From the NCBI GenBank assembly GCA_035498035.1, contig DATKAN010000015.1:1-64000 (forward strand): 64,000 nucleotides of DNA. The letters are read 5' to 3'. A program made the position numbers and the translations under genes. The stretch comes from Nitrospiria bacterium. Lineage in GTDB: Bacteria > Nitrospirota > Nitrospiria > JACQBZ01. This document shows positions 51,448-60,238 of the stretch, in pieces (the stretch's first letter is position 1; the number at the start of each line of letters is the position of its first letter). The notes under the pieces are model-generated. The model did not search any database and had not been told where the DNA came from. It saw nothing but the letters and a program-made list of their open reading frames with translations.

Positions 51448-52677
51448 TCAGCCGTCCGCATGCGGGCGGAGCGGCCGGCCTTCATTCCGGGATCGAAGTT
51501 CGACCCTCCGGCGGGGATTGCCAATCATTCCCTGCGGACGGAAGACCATCATCAGCACCAGCGCCGCGCCGAAAACCAGCATCCGGTAGCTTGCGAATTC
51601 TCGAAGAACCTCCGGCAGGATGACCACGATCAAGGCCCCCAGGATCACGCCCGGGACACTTCCCATTCCACCTAGCACGACCATGGACAGGACGATCACC
51701 GACTCGAAGAAGGTGAAACTCTCCGGCGATACAAACGCATACTTCGCCGCGAAGAAAACCCCGGCGACCCCGGCCCAGATGGCCCCCAGTGCAAAGGCGA
51801 GAATCTTCAACCGTGTCGTGTCCACGCCCATCGCCTGGGCGGCGATCTCATCCTCCCGGATCGCGATCCATGCCCGACCGATGCGCGAGCGATTGAGTCG
51901 GTCGACGGCCAAAATGGTGAGCAACACAATGGCCAGGATCAGGTAATAGAAATGGATCGGCCGGCTGAAGACAAACGCCCCGAGAGCCGGACGACCGATA
52001 TTGAGAATGCCGTTGGGGCCGTTCGTCACGCGGTCCCAGTTGTTCAAGACGAGATGAACGATCTGAACGAACCCCAACGTCATGATCGCGAGGTAATCTC
52101 CTCGCAGCCGAAGTGTGATGACGCCCAGCACGACACCGAACGCGGCCGCGGCCAGGCCGCCGACGGGGAGAGCCCACCAGAAGGAAACCCCCCAGCGAGT
52201 GGACAACAACGCATAACTGTAGGCGCCGATCGCATAGAACGATATATACCCCAGGTCCAAGAGACCGGCCATGCCCACGACGATGTTCAACCCCAAGGCC
52301 AGGACGACATAAATCCCGGCCAGTGTCAGGACATCGGTCAGATAGTTATTCAGTCCCAAGGGAAGGAGCAAAACGGCGCCCATGACGATCAGGGTCAGGG
52401 CTCGACGTGGCCGATCCCCAGGCCTCCACCCGCTTAACACCCGAAGAAGCCGGCCGATCTCTTCAAGCAGAATCCCGATCTGCGGTAGACGCTGCGCCGA
52501 TCTTGAAACCCGGATCGCCGTGCGCCAGAACAGCCCGCCCAAGAATGTCACTCCGGCCAGGGTGAGGGCCCGTTCGCTCCCTACAAAAGGGAGCACCAGA
52601 AGTCCGATCCAGACCGGGATTCCGATGTAAGATAAAGTTTTCAAATTCCGTGCCGCTGCGGACTTTGACTCCCCCAT
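51448..52677 (-). CDS. livM: Branched-chain amino-acid ABC transporter permease LivM
   Basis: The roughly 410-residue permease has an N-terminal extension of about 120 residues with two membrane segments before the core (ALGLNIVVGMAGLLDLGYISFYAIGAYSYA). The core has about eight membrane helices and the cytosolic loop GRAWIAIREDEIAAQAMG, which docks the ATPases. I prefer the ATG at 52677, with GTG at 52680 as the alternative overlapping the livH stop. The extension is common in LivM. Confidence 0.93.
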   Translation of the reverse strand: MGESKSAAARNLKTLSYIGIPVWIGLLVLPFVGSERALTLAGVTFLGGLFWRTAIRVSRSAQRLPQIGILLEEIGRLLRVLSGWRPGDRPRRALTLIVMGAVLLLPLGLNNYLTDVLTLAGIYVVLALGLNIVVGMAGLLDLGYISFYAIGAYSYALLSTRWGVSFWWALPVGGLAAAAFGVVLGVITLRLRGDYLAIMTLGFVQIVHLVLNNWDRVTNGPNGILNIGRPALGAFVFSRPIHFYYLILAIVLLTILAVDRLNRSRIGRAWIAIREDEIAAQAMGVDTTRLKILAFALGAIWAGVAGVFFAAKYAFVSPESFTFFESVIVLSMVVLGGMGSVPGVILGALIVVILPEVLREFASYRMLVFGAALVLMMVFRPQGMIGNPRRRVELRSRNEGRPLRPHADG

Positions 52678-53579
52678 CACACCTTTTCCGAGGTCTTTTC
52701 TCCCAGCAACCCCCTGGGTCGAAGGATCAGGACCCCGATCAAGATCAAGAAAGCGAAGACATCTTTATACTCGCTTGAGATGTAGCTGGCCCCGAGGCTT
52801 TCCACCAGGCCTAAAATAAATCCGCCCAGCATCGCGCCCGGGATATTTCCGATCCCCCCCAATACGGCCGCCGTGAAGGCCTTGATTCCGGCCACGTACC
52901 CGATGAAAAAATTCACCAGGCCGTAATACATCGCCACCATCACGCCGGCGGCGGAGGCCAATATGGATCCGATCACGAAGGTCACGGCGATCACCCGGTT
53001 GATGTCAATGCCGACCAGGCCGGCCATTTGTTTATCCTGGGCCGTGGCGCGCATCGCTTTCCCCAGTCGGGTTTTTTTCACAAAGAGGTGCAGCCCGATC
53101 ATCAACACGATGGCGGTCAGGATGATGAAAATCTGGAGGGGGCCTACCGGCACGCCCAAGAGGGTGACCGGTTCCGGGCTCAGGATGTGGGGAAAGACCT
53201 TGTCGGCCGATCCTTGGGCGAGCATCACATAGTTTTGCAAAAAGATCGAAATGCCGATGGCCGAGATCAGAGGGGAAAGACGATGGGCATGACGAAGCGG
53301 CCGGTAAGCCAGCCTTTCCAGTGTCAGGCCGTAAGCGGCGCAGTAGAGCGCCGAGCCGACGAAGACAAGGACCAGGGAGAGCACGAGATGATTTTGAGTC
53401 AAACCAACAACGGTAAAAAAGCTCAGAAGGATGATGCCCATGTAGGCGCCTATCATGTAGATCTCGCCGTGGGCGAAATTGATCAACTCCAAGATTCCGT
53501 AGACCATGGTGTAGCCGAGCGCGATCAGGGCATACACCGCGCCCAACGCCAGACCGTTGACGATTTGCTGGAAGAGCAT
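52677..53579 (-). CDS. livH: Branched-chain amino-acid ABC transporter permease LivH
   Basis: I start at the ATG at 53579 (300 residues, MLFQQIVNGLALGAVYALIA), the expected LivH beginning; the frame extends to 53639 but into the promoter. Eight membrane helices and the loop GKAMRATAQDKQMAGLVGID are present. The gene overlaps livM by one base. It heads the visible liv cluster from its own likely promoter. Confidence 0.93.
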   Translation of the reverse strand: MLFQQIVNGLALGAVYALIALGYTMVYGILELINFAHGEIYMIGAYMGIILLSFFTVVGLTQNHLVLSLVLVFVGSALYCAAYGLTLERLAYRPLRHAHRLSPLISAIGISIFLQNYVMLAQGSADKVFPHILSPEPVTLLGVPVGPLQIFIILTAIVLMIGLHLFVKKTRLGKAMRATAQDKQMAGLVGIDINRVIAVTFVIGSILASAAGVMVAMYYGLVNFFIGYVAGIKAFTAAVLGGIGNIPGAMLGGFILGLVESLGASYISSEYKDVFAFLILIGVLILRPRGLLGEKTSEKV

Positions 53580-53610
53580 TCGCGTCCATCCCTCGGCAAA
53601 ATTGGGGGTA

Positions 53611-53639
53611 TATCTAACATGAAGGGGTGCGGATGTCAA
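53611..53639 (-). promoter_or_regulatory. Probable promoter for livH
   Basis: A perfect minus-strand -35 TTGACA (53634-53639), 17-bp spacer and a weak -10 TAGATA (53611-53616). The weak -10 limits confidence. Confidence 0.45.
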
Positions 53640-53757
53640 TGCATCGGTTCCTCCGATGTTCAGTTCTGTCCATCGTCGTACATTTTCGTTCCACGGACCA
53701 ATTTTTTTCTTCGGAAAAAAAAGATGCTTATCAAGTCATTACAGCCTTCTCTTCCGC

Positions 53758-53785
53758 TTGACAAGCCCCGGTCTTCTGTTATCTT
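53758..53785 (+). promoter_or_regulatory. Probable promoter for the membrane-protein/vWA-lipoprotein pair
   Basis: Perfect -35 TTGACA (53758-53763), 16-bp spacer and -10 TATCTT (53780-53785), about 80 bases before the ATG at 53869. Confidence 0.5.
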
Positions 53786-53807
53786 GAGATTGGTTGTTGG
53801 GTTATCG

Positions 53808-53822
53808 AGGAGCGCCGCTCCT
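53808..53822 (+). other. Hairpin in the leader of the membrane-protein gene
   Basis: AGGAGC-GCC-GCTCCT is a perfect 6-bp stem with a 3-base loop, followed by the T-rich stretch TATTTTGATTTTT. It lies in the presumed leader, so it could be an attenuator. Confidence 0.4.
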
Positions 53823-53868
53823 TATTTTGATTTTTACCTATATATAGCGCATCGAAGGAGGGAACCCC

Positions 53869-55092
53869 ATGTTTGATCAACTTCCCGAGCAATGGAAGGA
53901 AATCATCGAAACCCTGGCGGCGCCGGTCTCGTGGATACCGGTCATGCAGCAGGCCATCCTGGATTTCTTTTTTGATTCACCTTCCGGTTGGATCGCGGCC
54001 GGAAAGTTTATTCTGATGATCTTCCCGGCTCTGCTTATTGTTAGCGCCGTCTGGTGCACCCAGCTATCGATCTACACACTCCCCTTCCGCTCGGGGCGCG
54101 TCAAATTTATTACGATGATCCTCTTGGCCTGGTGGGACGCGGCGCGGGCGATCTGGCTGTATTGGGTAGGACTGTTCCGCGTCGTCACCGTCGCCATCGG
54201 ATGGGCCTTCACGCTGACCCGTCTTGCGTTGCGATTGATTACGGACGCCTTCAAGCAGATCCTCTTCCTTCCTTTTGCGATGACCGGGAAGATGACCAAG
54301 AGCTATTTCCAGCCCGGCGTTCCGTGGATCGCCTTCATTTTGTTAATCGCCTGGTGCTTGCTGGAGGCCTTGATTTTCACCTATACCCTGTACCCGACCG
54401 TTTCGGAGGTCCTGGCCGATCTCGTGGGAACGGATGCGCCCGAGTTTACCGGACCCGTTCTGTTCATGTTTCTCTTCCTGCTGATCATGGGAAGCTTCGC
54501 CTGTCTCCAGGTCCTGTTCGACACCTTCAAGAACAAAGAGTACAAATTTCTGGTCCAGATGCTTGTGGTCGAGCTCTTCGTGATGTTTTTTGAAGTGATG
54601 TTTCTCTATCGTGAGCTGGTAGACGCGATCACGCCCTGGATCGCGCAGCAGACCAGCGAGGAACTCCGCATGGGCATCGTTTCAACTCTGGCGCTGGCCG
54701 CCTTTGCCTGGGTCGGCGTCCGCGGCATGACCTGGTTTCTGTTTGGGCAGTTCGGCACCCCGCCGCTTCTGGCCTTCATCTCCCGAAAACCCATGACCGT
54801 GCCGGAGGGGGTCGAGGCGGTCCTGCCCACCGCCGAGAGCCCGGTCTGGTGGCGCGCACCGCTGGAAGATTTCAAACGCGAAATCGGCTGGCTGCACGAC
54901 AAAAGCCAAGAGATGTTGGAATATCTTTCGCTGCCGGCTCTTCAAGTCCTGGCCGCGGCCTTGAACTTCGCGATGATTCTCGTGGCATCGTACCCCGTCT
55001 TCAGTATCCCGTTCAAGAACTTAAAAGCGATCATGGAGCCGCAGGGAATCCTGGCCCAACTGCAACTCCAATCGAAGAAGGTGAATCCATGA
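53869..55092 (+). CDS. Unrecognised polytopic membrane protein
   Basis: The 407-residue protein matches no family I know. Strong hydrophobic segments occur near residues 44-68, 82-122, 155-178, 200-222, 230-252 and 262-290, so it should be an inner-membrane protein with about six passes. Between segments lie aromatic and basic loops (KQILFLPFAMTGKMTKSYF). The C-terminal 100 residues begin soluble (FISRKPMTVPEGVEAVLPTAE) and end in a helix plus a basic tail. GGAGGG precedes the ATG. Its stop overlaps the next gene's ATG (ATGA), linking it tightly to the vWA lipoprotein. Confidence 0.75.
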   Translation: MFDQLPEQWKEIIETLAAPVSWIPVMQQAILDFFFDSPSGWIAAGKFILMIFPALLIVSAVWCTQLSIYTLPFRSGRVKFITMILLAWWDAARAIWLYWVGLFRVVTVAIGWAFTLTRLALRLITDAFKQILFLPFAMTGKMTKSYFQPGVPWIAFILLIAWCLLEALIFTYTLYPTVSEVLADLVGTDAPEFTGPVLFMFLFLLIMGSFACLQVLFDTFKNKEYKFLVQMLVVELFVMFFEVMFLYRELVDAITPWIAQQTSEELRMGIVSTLALAAFAWVGVRGMTWFLFGQFGTPPLLAFISRKPMTVPEGVEAVLPTAESPVWWRAPLEDFKREIGWLHDKSQEMLEYLSLPALQVLAAALNFAMILVASYPVFSIPFKNLKAIMEPQGILAQLQLQSKKVNP

Positions 55093-55868
55093 AGCGTCTA
55101 AATCGGATGAGGTTAATCGGGTGGATCGGCGCCGTGATGATTTCCTTGACCCTATCGGCCTGCAACCTGAAGCCGGCCGAGGGGAAGACCCATATGACAC
55201 TTTTCATCGGGGTCGACACCAGCGGTTCGTTTCGAACCTCGGGATATTACGACGACTCCCTTTCGTTTCTGGCCCATTACATTTACGGCCATATGAACGG
55301 CCTGGACGGTTTGGAAATGCCCCGGGAGTTGTTCGTCGGATCCATCGGCGGAAGAAGCATGGACGAACCCAAGGCGTTTCATCCGATCCATGATTTTCAG
55401 GGCAAGGACATCGCCCAGATCGAGGCCGACCTCCGGGGATGGTTTCCGGCGACCGACACCCTGACCGACTTCAACGCCTTCATACAGCAGGTGGCGCGGA
55501 TATCGAAGGAACGGAATCTGATTCTGGCCCCGATCACCGTCATGATCGTCAGCGACGGGATTCCGGACATTGGACCCACAGCGGCCAAGGTTGACACTCG
55601 CGATCTGTATAAAACGATCGACTTGACCCCTGTCGAGTTTCTCTCCAAAAACCTCACCCTCCGGCTCGCTTACGCCAGTCCCAAAGTCGGGGATGATTGG
55701 CGTAAATACATTCCGCGCCAGCGGGTGCGGCTCTGGACGGTCGAGGCCGAGGTCATGAAGGGTTGGAGCGCGCAGGTTCAGGCGGACGCGGATCCCGCCG
55801 GACAAGTGCGTCTCTGGCAGTGGGTGAAAGACAACGTGGATTTCCGGGTCCGCGCCCGGACGATTTGA
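55089..55868 (+). CDS. vWA-like lipoprotein paired with a membrane protein
   Basis: The ATG at 55089 overlaps the preceding stop and gives 259 residues; the frame extends upstream to 54849 but only through the previous gene. A signal peptide ends in the lipobox LSAC. The mature part starts TLFIGVDTSGSFRTSGYY, the DxSxS metal site of a von Willebrand A domain, and later has ITVMIVSDGIPDIGP, the second vWA Asp. The C-terminal 80 residues lack known motifs. A membrane anchor plus a vWA lipoprotein suggests a complex spanning membrane and periplasm. Function unknown. Confidence 0.78.
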   Translation: MKRLNRMRLIGWIGAVMISLTLSACNLKPAEGKTHMTLFIGVDTSGSFRTSGYYDDSLSFLAHYIYGHMNGLDGLEMPRELFVGSIGGRSMDEPKAFHPIHDFQGKDIAQIEADLRGWFPATDTLTDFNAFIQQVARISKERNLILAPITVMIVSDGIPDIGPTAAKVDTRDLYKTIDLTPVEFLSKNLTLRLAYASPKVGDDWRKYIPRQRVRLWTVEAEVMKGWSAQVQADADPAGQVRLWQWVKDNVDFRVRARTI

Positions 55869-55884
55869 CCGATTTTCGATCGGA

Positions 55885-56454
55885 TCAATTCAGTCGCGGA
55901 TCGGGGGGCATCTCCGCATAAACCGCCCATTCCTGTCCTAAGGTCTGCATCAAATGGGGCCAGATGCGGAGAGGGTCCTCCTGAAATACGATTTTTGGAT
56001 CCCAAGGCAGCAATCTCCACGCCCCGGCGCGAAGTTCCATCTCAAGCTGGCCGGGAGCCCAGCCGGCGTATCCAAGATAAAATCGAATCTCCCGATCGGA
56101 TCCCACGGGGCCTTGGAGTGTCTGCAGCCGATGCAGGTCGCCGGTGATATGGACGTCCCCCGATACCCGATGCGCCGTCGGAATCGACTGGCCCTGGTAC
56201 AGGATCATCAGCGCGTCGGTCTGAACCGGACCTCCGACAAACACCGGTTCTTCCCGTCCATACCTCTCCGCGGCCTCCGGATAAATGGTGGAAAGCGGAA
56301 CCGTCGTCGGACGATTGAGGACAAGACCCATCGCCCCCTGAGGTCCGTATTCGCAAAGCAAGACCACCGTCTGCCGGAAGTTCGGGTCCAACAGCGTGGG
56401 CATCGCGACCAGCATGACCCCCTTCCCGAGGGCGGCCTCAACCTTTCGGTCCAT
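55885..56454 (-). CDS. YqgE/AlgH family protein
   Basis: I use the ATG at 56454, giving 189 residues; a TTG at 56466 is also possible. The sequence has LVAMPTLLDPNFRQTVVLLCEYGPQGAMG and LNRPTTVPL, the YqgE signature, then VFVGGPVQTDALMILYQG. The family is implicated in alginate and other regulation in pseudomonads, but its biochemistry is not known. It is convergent with the vWA lipoprotein gene. Confidence 0.9.
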   Translation of the reverse strand: MDRKVEAALGKGVMLVAMPTLLDPNFRQTVVLLCEYGPQGAMGLVLNRPTTVPLSTIYPEAAERYGREEPVFVGGPVQTDALMILYQGQSIPTAHRVSGDVHITGDLHRLQTLQGPVGSDREIRFYLGYAGWAPGQLEMELRAGAWRLLPWDPKIVFQEDPLRIWPHLMQTLGQEWAVYAEMPPDPRLN

Positions 56455-56489
56455 AAATCGTCCCAACGTCCCGCTTGGCCGGACTCACG

Positions 56490-57653
56490 TTATTGTCCGG
56501 CCGGATTCCAGAACTCCTTGAATGTTCCGTTCTTTGTGACCCATACCACGTATTGAGTCGTGAGCAAATCCCCTTTCGAATCGAACTCAAGTCGGCCCGT
56601 GATTCCGTCATACCGGCTTTTATGAATCTCCTGGCTGACTTTCGATCCGTCCGTGGTTCCCGCCGACTGGATGGCCCGCAACAAGACCTGGGCCGCGTCA
56701 TAAGCATAAAAGGAATACGGCCCGGGTTCGCCGTACCGGGCCCGATACTGTTTCAACACCCCCTGCGCGGCCGGCATTTTCGTCGTGTCCGGACTGAAGG
56801 TCAGGTAGGTCCCATCGGCCGCTTCGCCCGCGATCTGGACAAAGACGGGATCGATGACGCCGTCACCGCTGATCATCGGCGCCTTCAGGCCCACCTCCTC
56901 GGCTTGCTTGACCAGCAGCCCTCCCTCGGGATAGATTCCGCCGAAGAAATAAACATCCGGTTTTTTTGAGGCCACCGTCGTCAGAACACCGCGGAAGTCT
57001 TTATCTCCTTGGGTAATTCCACTGTAGTAAACGACTTCGACGCGTCCGCCCCCCAAGGTGTCCAACGATTTTTTGAACTCATCGGCCAGGCCCTGCCCAT
57101 AGGTGGTCTTATCATGCAATACGGCCACCCGTTTGGCCTTGAGTTGTGTGACGACGAATTCGGCCGCCACCTTACCCTGTTGATCATCCCGCCCGCAGAC
57201 TCGGAACACATTTGAATACCCCCGATCGGTGACCTGCGGGTTGGTCGAGGCCGGCGTGATCATCGGAATGTTCGCCTGATGATAGACCTCCGAAGCCGGG
57301 ATGGTGGCGCTGGAATTCCAATGGCCCACCACACCCACCACGCCGGAATCCCCAAATTTGTTCGCGATGGCCACGGCCTGCTTGGGGTCGTGCTGGTCGT
57401 CGCCCACCAAGAGCTCGATCTTTTTCCCCAGCACCCCGCCTCTTTCATTCCATTCCGTCACGGCGAGTTCGACGCCGTTTTTCAGATCGTTCCCTTGTTT
57501 GCTCTGATCGCCCGTCATCGGTCCGGTCACGGCGATGCGAATCGTTTCGACCGTCGAATGGCTGCATCCCCACCCGGATTGGCAGGCCGACATCAAAACA
57601 AAAGCAAGGGCGAGTTTAACCCACCGGGCCTGCGTCTGTCTCGTCACCACCAT
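56490..57653 (-). CDS. livK: Branched-chain amino-acid/amide ABC transporter substrate-binding protein
   Basis: I start at the ATG at 57653 (387 residues); the track-long frame to 57713 lacks a ribosome site. A signal sequence covers about the first 30 residues; MSAC and GWGC cysteines follow, so lipid modification is possible but the lipobox is not canonical. The mature part is a type I periplasmic binding protein: VAVTGPMTGDQSKQGNDLKNG-like (TGPMTGDQSKQGNDLKNG), GVVGHWNSSATIPASEVY and FRVCGRDDQQGKVAAEFV. It probably feeds the livHMGF importer about 3 kb away. Confidence 0.88.
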   Translation of the reverse strand: MVVTRQTQARWVKLALAFVLMSACQSGWGCSHSTVETIRIAVTGPMTGDQSKQGNDLKNGVELAVTEWNERGGVLGKKIELLVGDDQHDPKQAVAIANKFGDSGVVGVVGHWNSSATIPASEVYHQANIPMITPASTNPQVTDRGYSNVFRVCGRDDQQGKVAAEFVVTQLKAKRVAVLHDKTTYGQGLADEFKKSLDTLGGGRVEVVYYSGITQGDKDFRGVLTTVASKKPDVYFFGGIYPEGGLLVKQAEEVGLKAPMISGDGVIDPVFVQIAGEAADGTYLTFSPDTTKMPAAQGVLKQYRARYGEPGPYSFYAYDAAQVLLRAIQSAGTTDGSKVSQEIHKSRYDGITGRLEFDSKGDLLTTQYVVWVTKNGTFKEFWNPAGQ

Positions 57654-57789
57654 CTTCGATATTTTTTCAAGGCCGACGGCATTCGTTTGTGAACAAAGTC
57701 TTGTTTTTATCAAGAAACGGACGACTTGTCAACCCTGCCCGGTCAACAGATAGGCCGTACGGCCCCTGTCTCGACTCCCTTCGGGAAGT

Positions 57790-57818
57790 TGCGAAGACGC
57801 CGCTAATATGTTATAGAA
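57790..57818 (+). promoter_or_regulatory. Possible promoter for the GT39-type gene
   Basis: -35 TTGCGA (57790-57795), 17-bp spacer, -10 TATAGA (57813-57818). Both elements are moderate matches; the leader to 57867 would be about 43 bases. Confidence 0.4.
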
Positions 57819-57866
57819 GTGAGAACCCGGCCGCAAGATGTTCGGGTCCGCTGGAGACTCTCGCGA

Positions 57867-59993
57867 ATGTCGGGATACCATAAGTTTCTCAGTATACCCG
57901 TCCTTCTATTCGGCTGGTGGCTGTTCTTAGGCCTTACCAATTTCCACTGGCTGGGACAGGACACCGTTCCTCCGTCCCATGATCCGCTGAATCATCTCAA
58001 ATCCAGCCTCCGCTATTACCATGTTCTCCAGGGACGGGATCATTCGAACAGCGGCCTGGAGGCCCTCCTCAACGTGGATAATTATTACCCGCCGTTGGCT
58101 CCGCTGGCCGCTTCGGTGTTTTATTTCCTTTTGTCTCCCGAACCGGACCCGGCCACATGGATATTAAATCAACTTTTTCTCGGCCTCCTGCTCGTCGCGG
58201 TGTATCGGCTCGCCACCCTCCTGTACTCACCTGAAATCGGTCTGCTGGCCGCCGTGGCGGTGACATCCTTTCCGATCATCACCACCCAGTCCCGGATGTT
58301 CATGCTGGATATTCCGACCATGGCCATGACCGCGGTGGCCATGTATGGACTGTTGCGGACGGAAGACTTTCAACGTCTCGGAGCCTCAATCCTGTTCGGA
58401 GTGGCCGCCGGGCTTGCGACCCTCACCAAATGGACCTCGCTTTTTTTTATTTTTCTTCCTTTGATCTATCTGGTCTTGCAGGCCCTCCGTTCAGAAGACC
58501 GGATCAAACGGGGAAAGAATATACTGGCCGCCGGGGCGGCGTGGGGCCTGATCATCCTTCCGTGGTTCATGGAGCATTTTTCGAACTTGCTCGTCATGTC
58601 GTCGAAATTCGGATATGACGTGGCGGTTAAGAAAGGGAGTCCGCCCGTATTTACAGCCCAATCCTTTTTTTATTATGCTCAGGTGCTTCCAGAAGACCTC
58701 AACTATCTTTGGCTGTCATTGTTTTTGGTTGGAATCTTTTTTTATTTTCGAGACGATTTCAAAAGGACCCCGATCCTGTTATTTTGGATCGTTGGGGGTT
58801 ATGCCGTGCTCACGCTGATTCGAAACAAAGATTTCCGATACAGCATGCCGTTTTTGCCGGCCGTCGGCCTGATTGCGATCGGTTGGCTTAAAAATCTTCG
58901 TTGGAATCCCTGGATTACGAGAGCGGGGTTGGTCGGGCTCGCTCTTTATTCGGTAATAAACACATTTCTGGCCTCCCCGCCCCACCGGGAGGCCTGGCCG
59001 TTGAAAGAGGCGTTTGAGTTCATCCAAACACAAAAATTCTATCATCCCCGCCCCCGGGTTCGTGTCATACCGGATACGGCGGAGTTCGAGAGACACGGTT
59101 TTGAGTATTACTCCGAATTGACACGGTATCCCCTAGAGGTCACGACGTGGGTGAGGTTTCCTATGTTTACCGATTTCGTCGTCACAAAAACCGGCGACCA
59201 AGGGTTCGCCCATGACCCGATCGGGGTCATGGAAACGATCCAACGGGACCCGGAGGGATTCGAAGCGGTTTTCAAGAAAAAATGGGAACAGCCCCTTCCG
59301 GACGGAAGCACCGCTCAAATCTACGTTCGGGATGTCACGCCAGTTTCCGGAATCACGCCGGAGGCGTTTATCCAGCGGTTTGAGGCGGCCCTGATGGGTT
59401 ATCTCGGACAATACGCGAAGGAACCCCGCGGATGGGCGATCCACGTGGAGCCATTTTCGGATCAGGATACACTTTCGGGACGTTTCCGACGGGTGAGTTT
59501 CAACCTGGAATCGGCCCTCATCCAATCGAAGCCCACCGGTCGGGATTCCCTGGCGGTCCGGGACCTCGGTATGGAGCTTACGGATCTCACGGTAAACCCC
59601 TTTAAACTATTACGGGATGGACAGTTTGAAATCATCAGCCTGCTGGATGCGACCCCCCATTTCAGGGTCACAGAAACCGATTTGAATGCGTACCTGTCCT
59701 CCTTGAAAGGGGCGATTCATCCAACGGTGGAATTTATGGAAGGGACGTTGCGGATTCATGCCAACTCCGAGGGCTGGATCCCGCGCCTGGATGTAGTCCT
59801 CGAACCGATCATCGTGAACGAAGAGAATATCGGTTATAAATTCTTGGAATTTCACGCGGGAGGTCTCCGGCTGCCTTCCTTTATTCCCCAAATTTTAACG
59901 GCCAAGTTCAACCCCGCCTTAAAACCCATGCCCTGTCGGATCCACCTGCGGACTTTAACAATAGAGCACGGCGAATTCATTCTCAACGGATAA
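57867..59993 (+). CDS. Glycosyltransferase family 39-type membrane protein fused to a lipid-binding-like domain
   Basis: I start at the ATG at 57867 (GGAG nine bases upstream), giving 708 residues; 57819 is an alternative. Residues 1 to about 380 are a polytopic GT-C enzyme. It has a luminal loop QDTVPPSHDPLNHL, TTQSRMFMLDIPTMAMTAVAM and LTKWTSLFFIFLPL, the layout of PMT/ArnT-type transferases that use polyprenyl-phosphate sugars. A linker domain follows. From about residue 540 the sequence (FRVTETDLNAYLSSL, DVVLEPIIVNEENIGYKF, GLRLPSFIPQIL) resembles the DUF2993/LmeA lipid-binding fold. I do not know this fusion from characterised proteins. Confidence 0.75.
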   Translation: MSGYHKFLSIPVLLFGWWLFLGLTNFHWLGQDTVPPSHDPLNHLKSSLRYYHVLQGRDHSNSGLEALLNVDNYYPPLAPLAASVFYFLLSPEPDPATWILNQLFLGLLLVAVYRLATLLYSPEIGLLAAVAVTSFPIITTQSRMFMLDIPTMAMTAVAMYGLLRTEDFQRLGASILFGVAAGLATLTKWTSLFFIFLPLIYLVLQALRSEDRIKRGKNILAAGAAWGLIILPWFMEHFSNLLVMSSKFGYDVAVKKGSPPVFTAQSFFYYAQVLPEDLNYLWLSLFLVGIFFYFRDDFKRTPILLFWIVGGYAVLTLIRNKDFRYSMPFLPAVGLIAIGWLKNLRWNPWITRAGLVGLALYSVINTFLASPPHREAWPLKEAFEFIQTQKFYHPRPRVRVIPDTAEFERHGFEYYSELTRYPLEVTTWVRFPMFTDFVVTKTGDQGFAHDPIGVMETIQRDPEGFEAVFKKKWEQPLPDGSTAQIYVRDVTPVSGITPEAFIQRFEAALMGYLGQYAKEPRGWAIHVEPFSDQDTLSGRFRRVSFNLESALIQSKPTGRDSLAVRDLGMELTDLTVNPFKLLRDGQFEIISLLDATPHFRVTETDLNAYLSSLKGAIHPTVEFMEGTLRIHANSEGWIPRLDVVLEPIIVNEENIGYKFLEFHAGGLRLPSFIPQILTAKFNPALKPMPCRIHLRTLTIEHGEFILNG

Positions 59994-59998
59994 AGCCG

Positions 59999-60072
59999 CG
60001 CGCCCGGCAGGATTCGAACCTGCGACCCTCTGCTTAGAAGGCAGATGCTCTATCCACCTGAGCTACGGGCGC
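59999..60072 (-). tRNA. tRNA-Arg (TCT anticodon)
   Basis: The minus strand folds as a complete cloverleaf: 7-bp acceptor GCGCCCG/CGGGCGC, D stem GCTC/GAGC, anticodon loop CTTCTAA (anticodon TCT), T arm GCAGG-TTCGAAT-CCTGC, and G as discriminator. No CCA is encoded. It follows the GT39-type gene by 5 bp on the opposite strand. Confidence 0.96.
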
Positions 60073-60164
60073 AAAAACAAATCCATTACGATTTTCAAAT
60101 TCCTATTTACAAAAAGTTTTCGCCGCAGGGCGTAAATCGTAAATGGTGAATGGGGAAAATTTTA

Positions 60165-60238
60165 TCGGGGTGCCCGGATTTGAACCGGGGACCCCCTGCG
60201 CCCAAGGCAGGTGCGCTACCAGGCTGCGCTACACCCCG
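60165..60238 (-). tRNA. tRNA-Pro (TGG anticodon)
   Basis: The minus strand folds as a cloverleaf: acceptor CGGGGTG/CACCCCG, D stem GCGC/GCGC, anticodon loop CTTGGGC (TGG), T arm CCCGG-TTCAAAT-CCGGG, discriminator A. No CCA is encoded. Its first ten bases overlap the rdgB stop. Confidence 0.96.

Noticed and set aside
53808-53835. Intrinsic terminator in the livH/membrane-protein spacer
   Set aside because: No gene ends there on the plus strand and the T-run is interrupted, so I list it only as a leader hairpin.
54849-55088. Upstream extension of the vWA lipoprotein frame
   Set aside because: The frame is open through the 3' end of the membrane-protein gene, but the ATG at 55089 overlaps that gene's stop and is followed at once by a lipoprotein signal peptide.
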